A DNA stretch of 30,181 nucleotides. Source: an uncultured Clostridium sp. (GTDB lineage Bacteria > Bacillota > Clostridia > Lachnospirales > Lachnospiraceae). This document shows positions 15,739 to 24,016 of the stretch, piece after piece. The stretch is from the NCBI GenBank assembly GCA_900540335.1, contig UQFC01000028.1, forward strand, positions 1 through 30,181, in the 5' to 3' direction. Numbering within the stretch: position 1 is the first letter of the stretch; each line of letters opens with the position of its first letter. A program made the position numbers and the translations under genes. Below the pieces are notes generated by a model. The model did not search any database, was not told the DNA's origin, and worked only from the letters and a program-made list of their open reading frames with translations.

Positions 15739-17799
15739 CTAATGTGTTTCCTCATGACCGGATACAGGAATCCAACCATCTGTATCAGATTGAACCCTGT
15801 TCTGCTCCTGTTTGCTCTGCTCCGCTTCGTTCTGCTCCGGTTTTTCATCTCCGGCACAAAGGCTTTCCGGCTCTGAAACACAGGAAGCCTCCTCACAGGA
15901 AGCCGTAGCCTCCGGTTCATGCTCTGATGATTTTTTCTCCTCCGGTTCAGGAATTCCCTTGCATTTCCGGAAAATCTGCATAAATTCCTTGCCGGTAATT
16001 GTTTCTTTCTCAATCAGGAATTCTGCGATCTGATCCATAATCTCTCTGTTGTCACTGAGAAGACGTTTGGCTTCCTCATAGGATCGTTTCAGAATCTCCA
16101 TGACCTCGTCATCCACTGCTGCCGCCGTAGCTTCTCCGCAGTTCATCACCGTCCGTCCTGTCAGATACTGATCCTGCTGAGTTGCCAGTCCCATCAGACC
16201 AAACTTTTCTGACATTCCGTACTGGGTAACCATGGCTCTTGCCAGACGGGTTGCCTGCTCAATATCATTGGCCGCCCCGGTGGTCACTGTATCAAACACA
16301 ATTTCCTCTGCTGCCCGGCCTGCCAAAAATCCTACCAGCATCGCCTCCAGCTCTTTTTTATTGTTCAGATACTTTTCTTCCTCCGGCACATGCATCACAT
16401 ATCCCAGGGCCCCCATGGTACGTGGAACAATGGTAATCTTCTGCACCGGCTCTGCATCCTTCTGCAGGGCGCTTACCAGAGCGTGACCTACCTCATGGTA
16501 GGAAACAATCCTGCGTTCTTCCCTGCTGAGTATCCGGTCCTTTTTCTCCTTACCTACAAGAACCACCTCAACCGCCTCGAACAGATCCTTCTGGCTTACT
16601 GCATTCCGCCCGTTCTTTACAGCCAGAATTGCTGCCTCGTTAATCATATTGGCCAGATCCGATCCCGCGGCGCCGGAGGTTGCCAGAGCAATGGCATCCA
16701 GATCCACCGTCTCATCCAGAGAAACATTCTTTGCATGAACCTTCAGAATATCTACACGGCCCTTTAAATCCGGCTTATCCACAATCACCCGGCGGTCAAA
16801 GCGTCCGGGACGCAAAAGCGCCGGATCCAGAACCTCCGGCCGGTTGGTGGCTGCCAGAATCAAAACACCCTTGGAGGAGTCCATACCGTCCATCTCGGAA
16901 AGCAGCTGGTTTAAGGTCTGCTGCTGCTCTGATTCTCCGCCTCCGCCGTAACCGCTTCGGCTCCGTCCGATGGAATCAATCTCATCAATAAAAATAATTC
17001 CCGGTGCTGTCTGCTGAGCCTGCTTAAACAGACTCCGGACACGGGAAGCACCTACGCCTACATAAAGCTCCATAAAGTCCGAACCGGACAGGAAGTAAAA
17101 GGGCACCTGCGCCTCTCCTGCCACTGCCTTTGCCAGAAGGGTTTTTCCTGTTCCCGGAGGTCCAACCAGAAGAGCGCCCTTCGGAAGCTTTGCGCCAATG
17201 TGGGTATATTTGGCAGGATTGTGAAGGAAATCCACCAGCTCCACCAGGGACTCCTTCGCCTCATCCTGTCCCGCCACATCGGCAAATGTCACACCGGTCT
17301 CCTTCTGCATATAGACCTTGGCATTGCTTTTTCCTACTCCGCCCATGCGCTTCATCATGAAATTCATAAATACAACCAGAAGCACAAAGGGAAAAATCAT
17401 GCTGATAATTGACCAGAATAAATCCCCGGTCTCCTGCTGCTCCTGCTTAATCTCCACGTCATGCTCCAGAAGTCTCTCTGCCAGCATGTAATCCCCGGAA
17501 AGAGGGATGGTATAATATTGAAAGGCCGGATTGAATTTATCAGAGCTTTCTTTATATCGAATCTCAATCCGGCTGCTTCTTCTTAAAATAGATTCTACCT
17601 GTCCGTCCTCGACCTCTTCAATAAACTGATCGTAGGTAACCTCCTTCTGACTCCGGTTCCCCATATAGCTTTTCATCATTCCGGCAACACCAAGTGTCAC
17701 CAGCGCCGCAATCAGCATCGCAATAAACTGACCTTTGGGGAATTTATTATTGCCGTTCTGCTGCGGCTGTTGACTGTTGTTATTGTCCATATTGGGCAT
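15739..17799 (-). CDS. ftsH: ATP-dependent zinc metalloprotease FtsH
   Basis: This is the membrane AAA+ protease FtsH. Two membrane segments flank a short outer domain (about residues 25-42 and 130-149). Walker A is GPPGTGKT, Walker B IIFIDEID, the second region of homology ends in LLRPGRFDRR, and the zinc site is YHEVGHAL with a later Asp in GAANDIEQ. The last 60 or so residues are a Glu/Gln/Ser-rich tail with three Cys that looks disordered. The frame is open from a TTG at 17838, but the promoter at 17848-17876 would start the RNA near 17841, leaving no leader for it. The ATG at 17799 or 17790, after AACAGGAG, is therefore the likely start. It is a single gene ending at a strong terminator. 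Confidence 0.96.
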   Translation of the reverse strand: MPNMDNNNSQQPQQNGNNKFPKGQFIAMLIAALVTLGVAGMMKSYMGNRSQKEVTYDQFIEEVEDGQVESILRRSSRIEIRYKESSDKFNPAFQYYTIPLSGDYMLAERLLEHDVEIKQEQQETGDLFWSIISMIFPFVLLVVFMNFMMKRMGGVGKSNAKVYMQKETGVTFADVAGQDEAKESLVELVDFLHNPAKYTHIGAKLPKGALLVGPPGTGKTLLAKAVAGEAQVPFYFLSGSDFMELYVGVGASRVRSLFKQAQQTAPGIIFIDEIDSIGRSRSGYGGGGESEQQQTLNQLLSEMDGMDSSKGVLILAATNRPEVLDPALLRPGRFDRRVIVDKPDLKGRVDILKVHAKNVSLDETVDLDAIALATSGAAGSDLANMINEAAILAVKNGRNAVSQKDLFEAVEVVLVGKEKKDRILSREERRIVSYHEVGHALVSALQKDAEPVQKITIVPRTMGALGYVMHVPEEEKYLNNKKELEAMLVGFLAGRAAEEIVFDTVTTGAANDIEQATRLARAMVTQYGMSEKFGLMGLATQQDQYLTGRTVMNCGEATAAAVDDEVMEILKRSYEEAKRLLSDNREIMDQIAEFLIEKETITGKEFMQIFRKCKGIPEPEEKKSSEHEPEATASCEEASCVSEPESLCAGDEKPEQNEAEQSKQEQNRVQSDTDGWIPVSGHEETH

Positions 17800-17847
17800 A
17801 TCTCCTGTTCCTGCTGTATATCTTATTTTTTTACACAACTATTCCTA

Positions 17848-17876
17848 ATTATACTGGCAGTTTCCGGAGAAATCAA
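17848..17876 (-). promoter_or_regulatory. ftsH: SigA-type promoter for ftsH
   Basis: On the minus strand TTGATT and a perfect TATAAT are separated by 17 bases. The predicted RNA start near 17841 gives a leader of about 42-51 bases to the ATGs at 17799 and 17790, which decides against the upstream TTG start. Confidence 0.7.
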
Positions 17877-17905
17877 GAACCCATCACGGAAAAAACAAAG
17901 TTTCT

Positions 17906-18709
17906 TTACCTTTCACTGTCCATATATGCTTTTGCCAGCTCCGCCATTTCCTCCAGAGTCTTATCTGCGCTGGTCACCATGGTGTAAGAAAGTCCGTCCT
18001 TTTCCCACATCATATTTTTATACACACAGCGTTCCTCTTTTTCAGCTCCGTAGCTGATATACAGCTCTCCTGCCTCCTCCCGGGATTTGTCCTCCTCTGA
18101 AGGCTTCTGATCCGGGGGAAGAAATAAATAATCATCTTCCCTGCCGGTCAGGCAGATTCCCTCATACCATTCCTCATAATCAGCGGCAGAGGCGTCTTTC
18201 TGATTTCCATCCATGATCTCCCGATCGCTCTCCCGAATCACACTGAAAAAATAATCCCCGTACTGGATGCTGATTTCCGGATAGGTTCCAACCGTATTTC
18301 CTCCGTCATCCACAGCCTGAATCTCTGTAACATAGCCTTCCTGAAAACGGCTTCCATCCGCCAGGGCATCCGCTACAAAAAGCTCCTCGCCCACTTCCTT
18401 TTTCCCTTTTTCTTCCAGTTCCCCGGCGGAAGTGACTGCATCCGTTTTGTTTGTAGAGCTAAAAAGTCCTGTTATTTTCCCTGCCGCTGCTGCTGTAATC
18501 GTTCCTGTCAGCGCCAGAATAACCGCCGCTGCCGCCACCATCTTTCTTCCTTGAAATCTCATTTTCATTCTCCTTTCTTCCATTGCAGCATGGACTGCCC
18601 TCAGCCCTTCCCGCTCCTGTTGTTCACTCCAGGGAATTTCGCGGATGCTCTCCTGAAGTACTCTGCCAATCCGTTTATCCATTTCCTTTCTGTCCCGGTT
18701 CTCTTTCAT
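17906..18709 (-). CDS. Membrane-anchored anti-sigma-factor-like protein
   Basis: This 267-residue protein has a charged cytoplasmic N terminus of about 55 residues, one membrane segment (VAAAAVILALTGTITAAAAG), and an outside domain of about 185 residues. The outside part ends GLSYTMVTSADKTLEEMAELA, which resembles the DUF4367 domain of clostridial anti-sigma proteins. It follows the ECF sigma gene by 22 bases, the classic arrangement of a sigma factor and its membrane-bound regulator. The ATG at 18709 has AAGGAGG at 5 bases and is preferred over a TTG at 18751. The signal sensed is unknown. No zinc-binding HxxxCxxC motif is seen, so it is not a ZAS-type anti-sigma. Confidence 0.8.
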   Translation of the reverse strand: MKENRDRKEMDKRIGRVLQESIREIPWSEQQEREGLRAVHAAMEERRMKMRFQGRKMVAAAAVILALTGTITAAAAGKITGLFSSTNKTDAVTSAGELEEKGKKEVGEELFVADALADGSRFQEGYVTEIQAVDDGGNTVGTYPEISIQYGDYFFSVIRESDREIMDGNQKDASAADYEEWYEGICLTGREDDYLFLPPDQKPSEEDKSREEAGELYISYGAEKEERCVYKNMMWEKDGLSYTMVTSADKTLEEMAELAKAYMDSER

Positions 18710-18731
18710 TCTGCCCTCCTTCACAGTTTTT

Positions 18732-19328
18732 TCATCCTGGCTTCCCTTCAAAACAGATTCTCCTTTCCTCAGATTCCAGCTGTTTTTTCAAAAGCTTTCT
18801 CGCCTGAAACAGCCTGGATTTTACAGTTCCCTCCAGGGTTCCTGTGATTTTTGCAATTTCCCTGGTACTCAGTTCATTATAATAGTATAGAAGAATTACT
18901 GTTCTGTACTTTATATCCAGTCTTTCCACCAGCTTCCACAGATGAACGGCATGTTCCTGTTCCAGAATCTGTTCCAATGGCCCTTCCTTCTCATCTCTGC
19001 AAAGACGCTGAGCCATTCCTTTTTCATCCGGGTTTTCCAAAACCGCATCCAGAGAAATGTCTCTCCTTTTCCGGCAGAGCTTCCAGGCCGTCCGTACCAG
19101 AATCTGATACAGCCAGGCTTCAAACCGTTCCGGATCCTTCAATGATTTCTGGTTCAGATAACATTTTACAAAGGTTTCCTGCAGCACATCCTCACTGTCA
19201 CTTTGATTTCCTGTAATAAAATATGCCATACGGTACAGCTTTCCGGAAAAGGATCGGTACAGTTCATCAAATGCCGACTCATCACCCTGTATCATTTTTT
19301 CCACATCAGTCCTGCTTTTCTCGTCCAT
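18732..19328 (-). CDS. RNA polymerase sigma factor, ECF family
   Basis: This 198-residue protein has the two ECF domains. Sigma region 2 spans FDELYRSFSGKLYRMAYFIT and SEDVLQETFVKCY, and region 4 spans YRTVILLYYYNELSTREIA with the helix-turn-helix TLEGTVKSRLFQARKLL. It would direct RNA polymerase to a small regulon when released by its partner at 17906-18709. The ATG at 19328 has AAAGGAA at 8 bases; the ATG at 19358 has no ribosome binding site and lies about where transcription should start. Which stress or signal is involved cannot be seen. Confidence 0.93.
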   Translation of the reverse strand: MDEKSRTDVEKMIQGDESAFDELYRSFSGKLYRMAYFITGNQSDSEDVLQETFVKCYLNQKSLKDPERFEAWLYQILVRTAWKLCRKRRDISLDAVLENPDEKGMAQRLCRDEKEGPLEQILEQEHAVHLWKLVERLDIKYRTVILLYYYNELSTREIAKITGTLEGTVKSRLFQARKLLKKQLESEERRICFEGKPG

Positions 19329-19362
19329 GCCATGATTCCTTTCCCTTTTTTGATGCATCTGT

Positions 19363-19368
19363 AGTATA
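19363..19368 (-). promoter_or_regulatory. Possible -10 element for the sigma/anti-sigma operon
   Basis: Minus-strand TATACT lies 34 bases before the chosen sigma start. No standard -35 is present at 17 bases. A TGAACC further upstream recalls ECF -35 boxes, but its distance is long, so autoregulation is only a possibility. Confidence 0.3.
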
Positions 19369-19441
19369 AGAGTCTTTCTTTTTCCATCTGGTTCATTTTA
19401 TTTTTAATAATTGTTCCCTTCCGGGCAATTCCGTTTTTCAT

Positions 19442-19472
19442 GCATAAAAACAAAGCCTCTGTTTCATACTGT
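19442..19472 (+). promoter_or_regulatory. Possible SigE/SigK-type promoter for the 85-residue protein
   Basis: GCATAAAA and CATACTGT are 15 bases apart. The -10 resembles CATACA-T (SigE) and CATAnnnTA (SigK). The predicted start would leave only a very short leader before the GAGGTGAT ribosome binding site at 19477-19484, so this remains tentative. Confidence 0.3.
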
Positions 19473-19488
19473 GACTGAGGTGATAACA

Positions 19489-19746
19489 ATGAGCTTCTTT
19501 CCAAAAGACATGATACCTGATACGGCTCTGCTTAACATTAATCCCGTTACAGAGCCGGAAAAAAAGCCGGAAAAGGAACCTCCGGTTCAGGATCCCTATG
19601 GGACAGACGATCCCGCCTATCCTGATATTAAGGCATGCTCTGCCACAGACTGTACTGGTCTGATTCCCAGTCTTCCCCAGTCAGAGGCAGAACTGGAATC
19701 CTATGCGGAAATCTACCACTATCCTGCCGACATCTTTCATAACTGA
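19489..19746 (+). CDS. Small conserved-looking protein of unknown function
   Basis: This 85-residue soluble protein is acidic and Pro-rich, with PEKKPEKEPP near residue 25. Its C-terminal half, ACSATDCTGLIPSLP followed by ELESYAEIYHYPADIF, contains two Cys and looks like a conserved motif. I do not recognise a named family. The ATG at 19489 follows GAGGTGAT at good spacing; the open frame from 19411 starts with a TTG lacking a site. It stands alone on the plus strand between divergent sigma and convergent DUF5662 genes, with a terminator just after. A sporulation role is a guess based only on the promoter-like sequence upstream. Confidence 0.72.
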   Translation: MSFFPKDMIPDTALLNINPVTEPEKKPEKEPPVQDPYGTDDPAYPDIKACSATDCTGLIPSLPQSEAELESYAEIYHYPADIFHN

Positions 19747-19749
19747 GAC

Positions 19750-19786
19750 AAAACGCAGGTATGGCAAGTCTCGCGGAGCGTTTTTT
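19750..19786 (+). terminator. Terminator after the 85-residue protein gene
   Basis: AAAACGC and GCGTTTT form the base of a hairpin, followed by a run of T (TTTTTTG) on the plus strand. It begins seven bases past the stop codon. Confidence 0.6.
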
Positions 19787-19788
19787 GT

Positions 19789-19813
19789 TTCATAGGACGT
19801 AATTTCCTATGAA
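19789..19813. repeat. 9-bp perfect inverted repeat between convergent genes
   Basis: TTCATAGGA and TCCTATGAA are separated by 7 bases. It lies between the two terminators of the convergent genes and has no T run of its own. It may be a remnant or a protein-binding dyad. Confidence 0.5.
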
Positions 19814-19818
19814 GCAAA

Positions 19819-19850
19819 AAAGGGCGGCTGCAAAACCGCAGCCGCCCTTT
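19819..19850 (-). terminator. Strong terminator of the cdd-deoB-DUF5662 unit
   Basis: A perfect 13-bp stem (AAAGGGCGGCTGC/GCAGCCGCCCTTT) has a 6-base loop. Read on the minus strand it is followed by T residues, making a canonical intrinsic terminator 31 bases past the DUF5662 stop. Confidence 0.85.
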
Positions 19851-19880
19851 GGATTCAACATAATCGAAACCCCTGATTTT

Positions 19881-20429
19881 TTAATAAGCGCCTTTTTTCA
19901 AAAGCTTTCTAAGATAGGCAAAGGTCATCCTCTCCCCCTTCTTATCCAGCATAATCAGAATTTTCTCCAGCTCCGCCTGAGTCTCAGGATGCATGATCCC
20001 TGACAAATAGGGCTGCTCTCTCTGGTAATATTCCCAGGCTGCCCCGTCTGTATAGGAAGCGCCCCGGTATACCCGGGAAGCTGCAATCCGATCCATCACC
20101 ATTTCCACCAGATAATTCACCGGCATTTTTGCCCCGGAAAGCCCCTGGCTGGTTTTGGAAAAATCAATCCAGTATTCAAAATGATGTTTGTTTCTCCCCT
20201 TATGATGCAGCCAGGCCTCCGAATACCCTTTTTCTTCCCGCTCTGCTGCATTGGGACTGCGGTCTCCCTGGTAATACTTCACTCCGGTTCCAAACTCCAC
20301 AGGACTGTATTTTGATAAGTCATGCATCAGTCCCTGACGAAAAAGCCCTACCCGAAAGCAGTTTTTCATCACCAGAATTTTGTGTCCCGTTATGGTTTTA
20401 AAATGCCGCCAGGCCTTATTGCGCTGCAT
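19881..20429 (-). CDS. DUF5662 family protein
   Basis: This 182-residue protein matches the DUF5662 pattern. It starts AWRHFKTITGHKILV and has LMHDLSKYSP, then HHKGRNKHHFEYWID. The spaced His/Asp residues recall an HD-type metal site, so a phosphohydrolase role is possible but unproven. The ATG at 20429 has GGAGGAA upstream, whereas the frame's earlier start at 20444 is a TTG. It follows deoB by 24 bases and shares its terminator, so it is probably co-transcribed with nucleoside salvage genes. Confidence 0.83.
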   Translation of the reverse strand: MQRNKAWRHFKTITGHKILVMKNCFRVGLFRQGLMHDLSKYSPVEFGTGVKYYQGDRSPNAAEREEKGYSEAWLHHKGRNKHHFEYWIDFSKTSQGLSGAKMPVNYLVEMVMDRIAASRVYRGASYTDGAAWEYYQREQPYLSGIMHPETQAELEKILIMLDKKGERMTFAYLRKLLKKGAY

Positions 20430-20453
20430 GTTTTCTTCCTCCAATGCTTTTCT

Positions 20454-21650
20454 TTACTTGATTTCATCCAAAATCGACTCCCCAATCGTTCCTTCCGGCA
20501 TCCCGCACTGGAAATTTTCTGCAATTGTCGCCCCGACTGCTGCAAAGGTATCCGTCTCAGGCAGCTCGCCAAATCCCTTCATAGACCTGGAATATGCCAG
20601 AAGCGGCACCTGTTCTCTTGTATGATCCGTTCCTTTATAAGTCGGATCATTTCCATGATCTGCTGTAATCAGCAGTAAATCCTCTTCTCCCAGAATATCA
20701 AGCAGCTCGCCCAGCTTTTCGTCAAAACGCTCCAGCTCTTTTGCATATCCCTGCGGATTGCGCCGATGGCCCCAAAGAGCGTCAAAATCCACCAGATTGA
20801 CAAAGCAAAGGCCATGAAAATCCCGTTTTGCCTGCTCAATCGTCTGTTCCATTCCGTGAACAGAGCTGTCTGAATGAAAAGCCTCTGTGATTCCGCAGCC
20901 GGAAAAAATATCATTGATCTTTCCTACTGAAATCACATCAAGCCCCTTCTCCTTTAAAGCATCCAGCACTGTTTTCCCAAAGGGGGGAACTGCATAATCG
21001 TGACGATTGCTGGTTCGTTTGAATTCTCCCCGTTTTTTTCCTACATATGGACGGGCAATGACTCTTCCCACCTTCCACTCATCCCGCATCGTCAGCTCTC
21101 TGGCAATTTCACAGCACCGGTACAGCTCTGCCAGATCAAAGGTTTCCTCGTTTCCGCAAATCTGAAGAACAGAGTCAGCTGAGGTATAGACAATCATATG
21201 GCCGGTTGCGATTTCTTCCTCTGCCAGCTCATTGAGAATCTCTGTTCCGCTGGCGCTTTTATTGCCGATTATCTTATGACCGGTTCGCTTTTCCAGCTCC
21301 TCAATCAGCTCAGACGGAAATCCGGTCTCTGTAAAGGTAATAAACGGCTTTTCTGTCTTCAGCCCCATCAGCTCCCAGTGGCCGGTCATCGTATCCTTTC
21401 CCCGGCTCCGCTCATTCAGCCTTCCATAATAACCGGCTGGTCTTTTTACCGGCTCAACCTGACGGAGAGGATGAAGATTGGCCATGCCCAGCTTCTGAAG
21501 ATTGGGAATCGAAAACTCTTCCACACAATGGGAAATGTGTCCCAGAGTATCACTGCCTGCATCCCCGTAATCTGCCGCATCCTTCGCTCCGCCTACACCA
21601 AGAGAATCTACTACAATCAGAAATATCCGATGAAATCTTTCTTCTGCCAT
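20454..21650 (-). CDS. deoB: Phosphopentomutase
   Basis: This 398-residue protein is DeoB, which interconverts ribose or deoxyribose 1-phosphate and 5-phosphate in nucleoside breakdown. It is an alkaline-phosphatase-type metalloenzyme. The N terminus has VVDSLGVGGAKDA, the phosphorylated Thr is in KDTMTGHWE, and the metal ligands include ITADHGNDPT and GTDHTREQVP. The length is normal. It follows cdd by 22 bases, with AAAGGAA before the ATG. Together they handle deaminated and phosphorolysed nucleosides. Confidence 0.97.
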   Translation of the reverse strand: MAEERFHRIFLIVVDSLGVGGAKDAADYGDAGSDTLGHISHCVEEFSIPNLQKLGMANLHPLRQVEPVKRPAGYYGRLNERSRGKDTMTGHWELMGLKTEKPFITFTETGFPSELIEELEKRTGHKIIGNKSASGTEILNELAEEEIATGHMIVYTSADSVLQICGNEETFDLAELYRCCEIARELTMRDEWKVGRVIARPYVGKKRGEFKRTSNRHDYAVPPFGKTVLDALKEKGLDVISVGKINDIFSGCGITEAFHSDSSVHGMEQTIEQAKRDFHGLCFVNLVDFDALWGHRRNPQGYAKELERFDEKLGELLDILGEEDLLLITADHGNDPTYKGTDHTREQVPLLAYSRSMKGFGELPETDTFAAVGATIAENFQCGMPEGTIGESILDEIK

Positions 21651-21672
21651 ATCTCAATTCCTTTCTCTGTCC

Positions 21673-22101
21673 TTATTGCATCTGTTCCCGTCCCAGATTT
21701 TCCGGTCCAAAGCCCAGAGGAAGCAGCTCCTCCAGACGGTACTCCCGGTAATGATCCTCATCCACTGCCAGAATCACCAGAAATTCCCGGGGATTGCAGA
21801 ACTCCCGCATTACCTGGCGGCACACACCGCAGGGCGAGGTATAATCCGTCAGTCTTCCGTTTTGTCCTCCCACAATGCAGATAGCCTCAAACTCCCTCTC
21901 GCCTTCACTGACTGCCTTAAAAAAAGCAGTCCTCTCTGCGCAGTTTGTGGGAGAAAAAGCCGCATTTTCAATATTGCAGCCCTGATATATCTTTCCTGAT
22001 TTTGTAAGAAGCGCCGCTCCTACACAGAACCCGGAATAGGGGGAATAGGAACGCCCCATAGCCTCAATCGCCATGGCAATCAATTTTTTTCTGTCTGTCA
22101 T
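21673..22101 (-). CDS. cdd: Cytidine deaminase
   Basis: This 142-residue protein is a short homotetrameric-type cytidine deaminase that turns cytidine or deoxycytidine into uridine or deoxyuridine. Zinc ligands and catalytic Glu are in NCAERTAFFKA and PCGVCRQVMREF. The start segment SYSPYSGFCVGAAL is typical. A GGAGGATAAC site precedes the ATG. It heads the unit with deoB and DUF5662. No convincing promoter is seen in the 100 bases upstream. Confidence 0.96.
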   Translation of the reverse strand: MTDRKKLIAMAIEAMGRSYSPYSGFCVGAALLTKSGKIYQGCNIENAAFSPTNCAERTAFFKAVSEGEREFEAICIVGGQNGRLTDYTSPCGVCRQVMREFCNPREFLVILAVDEDHYREYRLEELLPLGFGPENLGREQMQ

Positions 22102-22202
22102 ACTCTGTTATCCTCCGGCTTTCTGCTTTTCCTGTTGACCTTTTCATATTCCTGAATTTTCCCGGCTCCTTATGCCTTTCGGACGTTTTGGACTCCCGAT
22201 TT

Positions 22203-23081
22203 TTATCTGGCCATCTCCAGAAGTTCCTTCAGCCGCTCTACGGTAACCGGATAATGCTTATTACAGAAATGGCAGTTTACCTCAATGGTTTTTCCATCCT
22301 CAATCATGCTCTGCAGCTCCTGCTTTCCCACGCTGATCAGTGCCTTTTCAATTCTCTCCTCTGAACAGTTGCAGGAAAATGCAGTCGGAAGCTTATCCAG
22401 AATTTCCAGGCCAAAATCGCCCAGAATGTGCTCCAGAATCATTTCCGGTGTATTTCCCGCGTCAAGAAGAGCTGTAATAGAAGTAATCTCTCCCAGCCGT
22501 TTCTCCAGAGCAGAAATCACCTCTTCCGATGCTCCCGGCATCATCTGCAGAATAAATCCTCCTGCCTGCTTTACCGTATTGTCTCTCTCCATCAAAACGC
22601 CCAGAGCCACACTGGAAGGCGTCTGCTCGGAGGTGGCAAAATAATACGTCAGATCCTCTGCAATCTCACTGGTCACCAGAATCGTCTGTCCCACATAAGG
22701 ATCCTTTAAGCCAATATCCTTGATAACGCTCAGAACACCGATTCCCAGCGCACCGCCTACATCCAGCTTTCCCTTTGCATTGGGAGGCAGCATCACCTCC
22801 GGATGAAAGGCATATCCCTTTACATTGCCTTTGGAATCTGCAGTAACCGTCAGGCCGCCAATAGGGCCGTCACCTTCGATCTTTAAGGTAAGAAGATCCT
22901 TCTCTCCCTTCATCATAATTCCCATCATGGCTCCTGCTGTTAAAAGCCGTCCCAGTGCCGCAGTTGCCACTGGGCTTGTATTGTGGGCGCTTCTGGCATA
23001 CTCCACCAGATCCCTGGTTGTTGCCGCAAATGCACGAATCTGTCCTTCTGCTGCCGTTGCCCTGATAATATAGTCTGTCAT
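22203..23081 (-). CDS. hslO: 33-kDa redox-regulated chaperone Hsp33
   Basis: This 292-residue protein is Hsp33, a cytoplasmic holdase switched on by oxidation. The C-terminal redox zinc center is complete, with CNC in FSCNCSEERI and CHFC in VNCHFCNKHYP. The N-terminal segment ATTRDLVEYARSAHNTSP is characteristic. An AGGAAGACAG site precedes the ATG. It follows the methyltransferase gene by 43 bases and is probably co-transcribed with it. Confidence 0.97.
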   Translation of the reverse strand: MTDYIIRATAAEGQIRAFAATTRDLVEYARSAHNTSPVATAALGRLLTAGAMMGIMMKGEKDLLTLKIEGDGPIGGLTVTADSKGNVKGYAFHPEVMLPPNAKGKLDVGGALGIGVLSVIKDIGLKDPYVGQTILVTSEIAEDLTYYFATSEQTPSSVALGVLMERDNTVKQAGGFILQMMPGASEEVISALEKRLGEITSITALLDAGNTPEMILEHILGDFGLEILDKLPTAFSCNCSEERIEKALISVGKQELQSMIEDGKTIEVNCHFCNKHYPVTVERLKELLEMAR

Positions 23082-23124
23082 TCTGTCTTCCTGCTGTTAT
23101 AACCAGCTTTTCCTTTCCTGGATT

Positions 23125-23889
23125 TTATCTTTCCCTCTGTTTTCCCTGCTCCCGCACCACAAAATACAGGCGTTCACTGTCCGGTCTGGGCGGATTTTTT
23201 GTAAATGCATCATAAACTGCCACAAGCTCCATCCCCGCTTCCCGGATTGCTTTCTCCACTTCCTCCTGCTCATAGGCTCTCTGGAAATGGGTTTCCTCAT
23301 ACTTCCGGAACCGTCCGTCCTCCTCCCGGATAAACAGGGTCAAATCATATTCATTGATTCCCTCTTCCTGGTCAAAATAGTTTTCCCAGATAAAGCTTCC
23401 CTCATCCCGGTTCTCGGCAATGGTCTGCTCTCCCAGCAGCTCCCGGTATTTGTAAACCGTATTCAAGTCAAAAATAAACACGCCGCCCGGATCCAGATAA
23501 TTGTTCGCCAGCCGAAGCACCTCCACCAGATCTTCATACCCGGTCAGATAATTCATGGAATCACAGATACTGACGATTCCTCTTACGGTGCCATACAGCT
23601 CAAACTCTCTCATATCCTGCAGAAGGTACAAAATCCCGTCCGGCTTCTCCCGCTGATGCTCCATGGCGATTTCCAGCATTTCATCAGAAAGATCCACACC
23701 GATCATATCGTATCCCTCTGCTGCCAGCAGTCTGGTAAGCGTACCTGTACCGCACCCCAGATCCAGCAGCAGTCCCTCTGTCACTCCCTGCTCTCTCAGC
23801 AATCCGGTCAGATACTCACACCACGTCTCATAGGGAATATTATCCATAAACATATCATACACCTCTGCAAAACCGGTATATGCATCCAT
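23125..23889 (-). CDS. Class I SAM-dependent methyltransferase
   Basis: This 254-residue protein has the Rossmann methyltransferase fold. Motif I is LLLDLGCGTGTLTRLLA, the next strand motif is MIGVDLSDEMLEIA, and ISICDSMNYLTG is the post-motif region. It begins YTGFAEVYDMFMDNIPYETW, typical of a Firmicute family with unknown substrate. The ATG at 23889 has AAAGGAG at 8 bases; the frame extends upstream to 23919 without support. It precedes hslO. Confidence 0.9.
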   Translation of the reverse strand: MDAYTGFAEVYDMFMDNIPYETWCEYLTGLLREQGVTEGLLLDLGCGTGTLTRLLAAEGYDMIGVDLSDEMLEIAMEHQREKPDGILYLLQDMREFELYGTVRGIVSICDSMNYLTGYEDLVEVLRLANNYLDPGGVFIFDLNTVYKYRELLGEQTIAENRDEGSFIWENYFDQEEGINEYDLTLFIREEDGRFRKYEETHFQRAYEQEEVEKAIREAGMELVAVYDAFTKNPPRPDSERLYFVVREQGKQRER

Positions 23890-23943
23890 CTCCCTGTCTC
23901 CTTTCCCTGCGCCGCCCAAAGCCGCTCTTCTTTAACCCAAACA

Positions 23944-23979
23944 AAGCAGGCGCACCGAATACTCCCGATGCCCCTGCTT
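23944..23979 (-). terminator. Likely terminator after the SEC-C gene
   Basis: AAGCAGG/CCTGCTT forms a 7-bp stem, with further short pairings inside, and minus-strand TTTGTTTG follows. It is moderate in quality and lies about 37 bases past the stop. Confidence 0.5.
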
Positions 23980-24016
23980 CTTTCAGTCCGGATTCACTGT
24001 CTGACTTCCGGAACCA

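Noticed and set aside
17800..17838. TTG start giving a longer FtsH
   Set aside because: The promoter at 17848-17876 would begin RNA almost at this codon, and the extra residues are not family-like.
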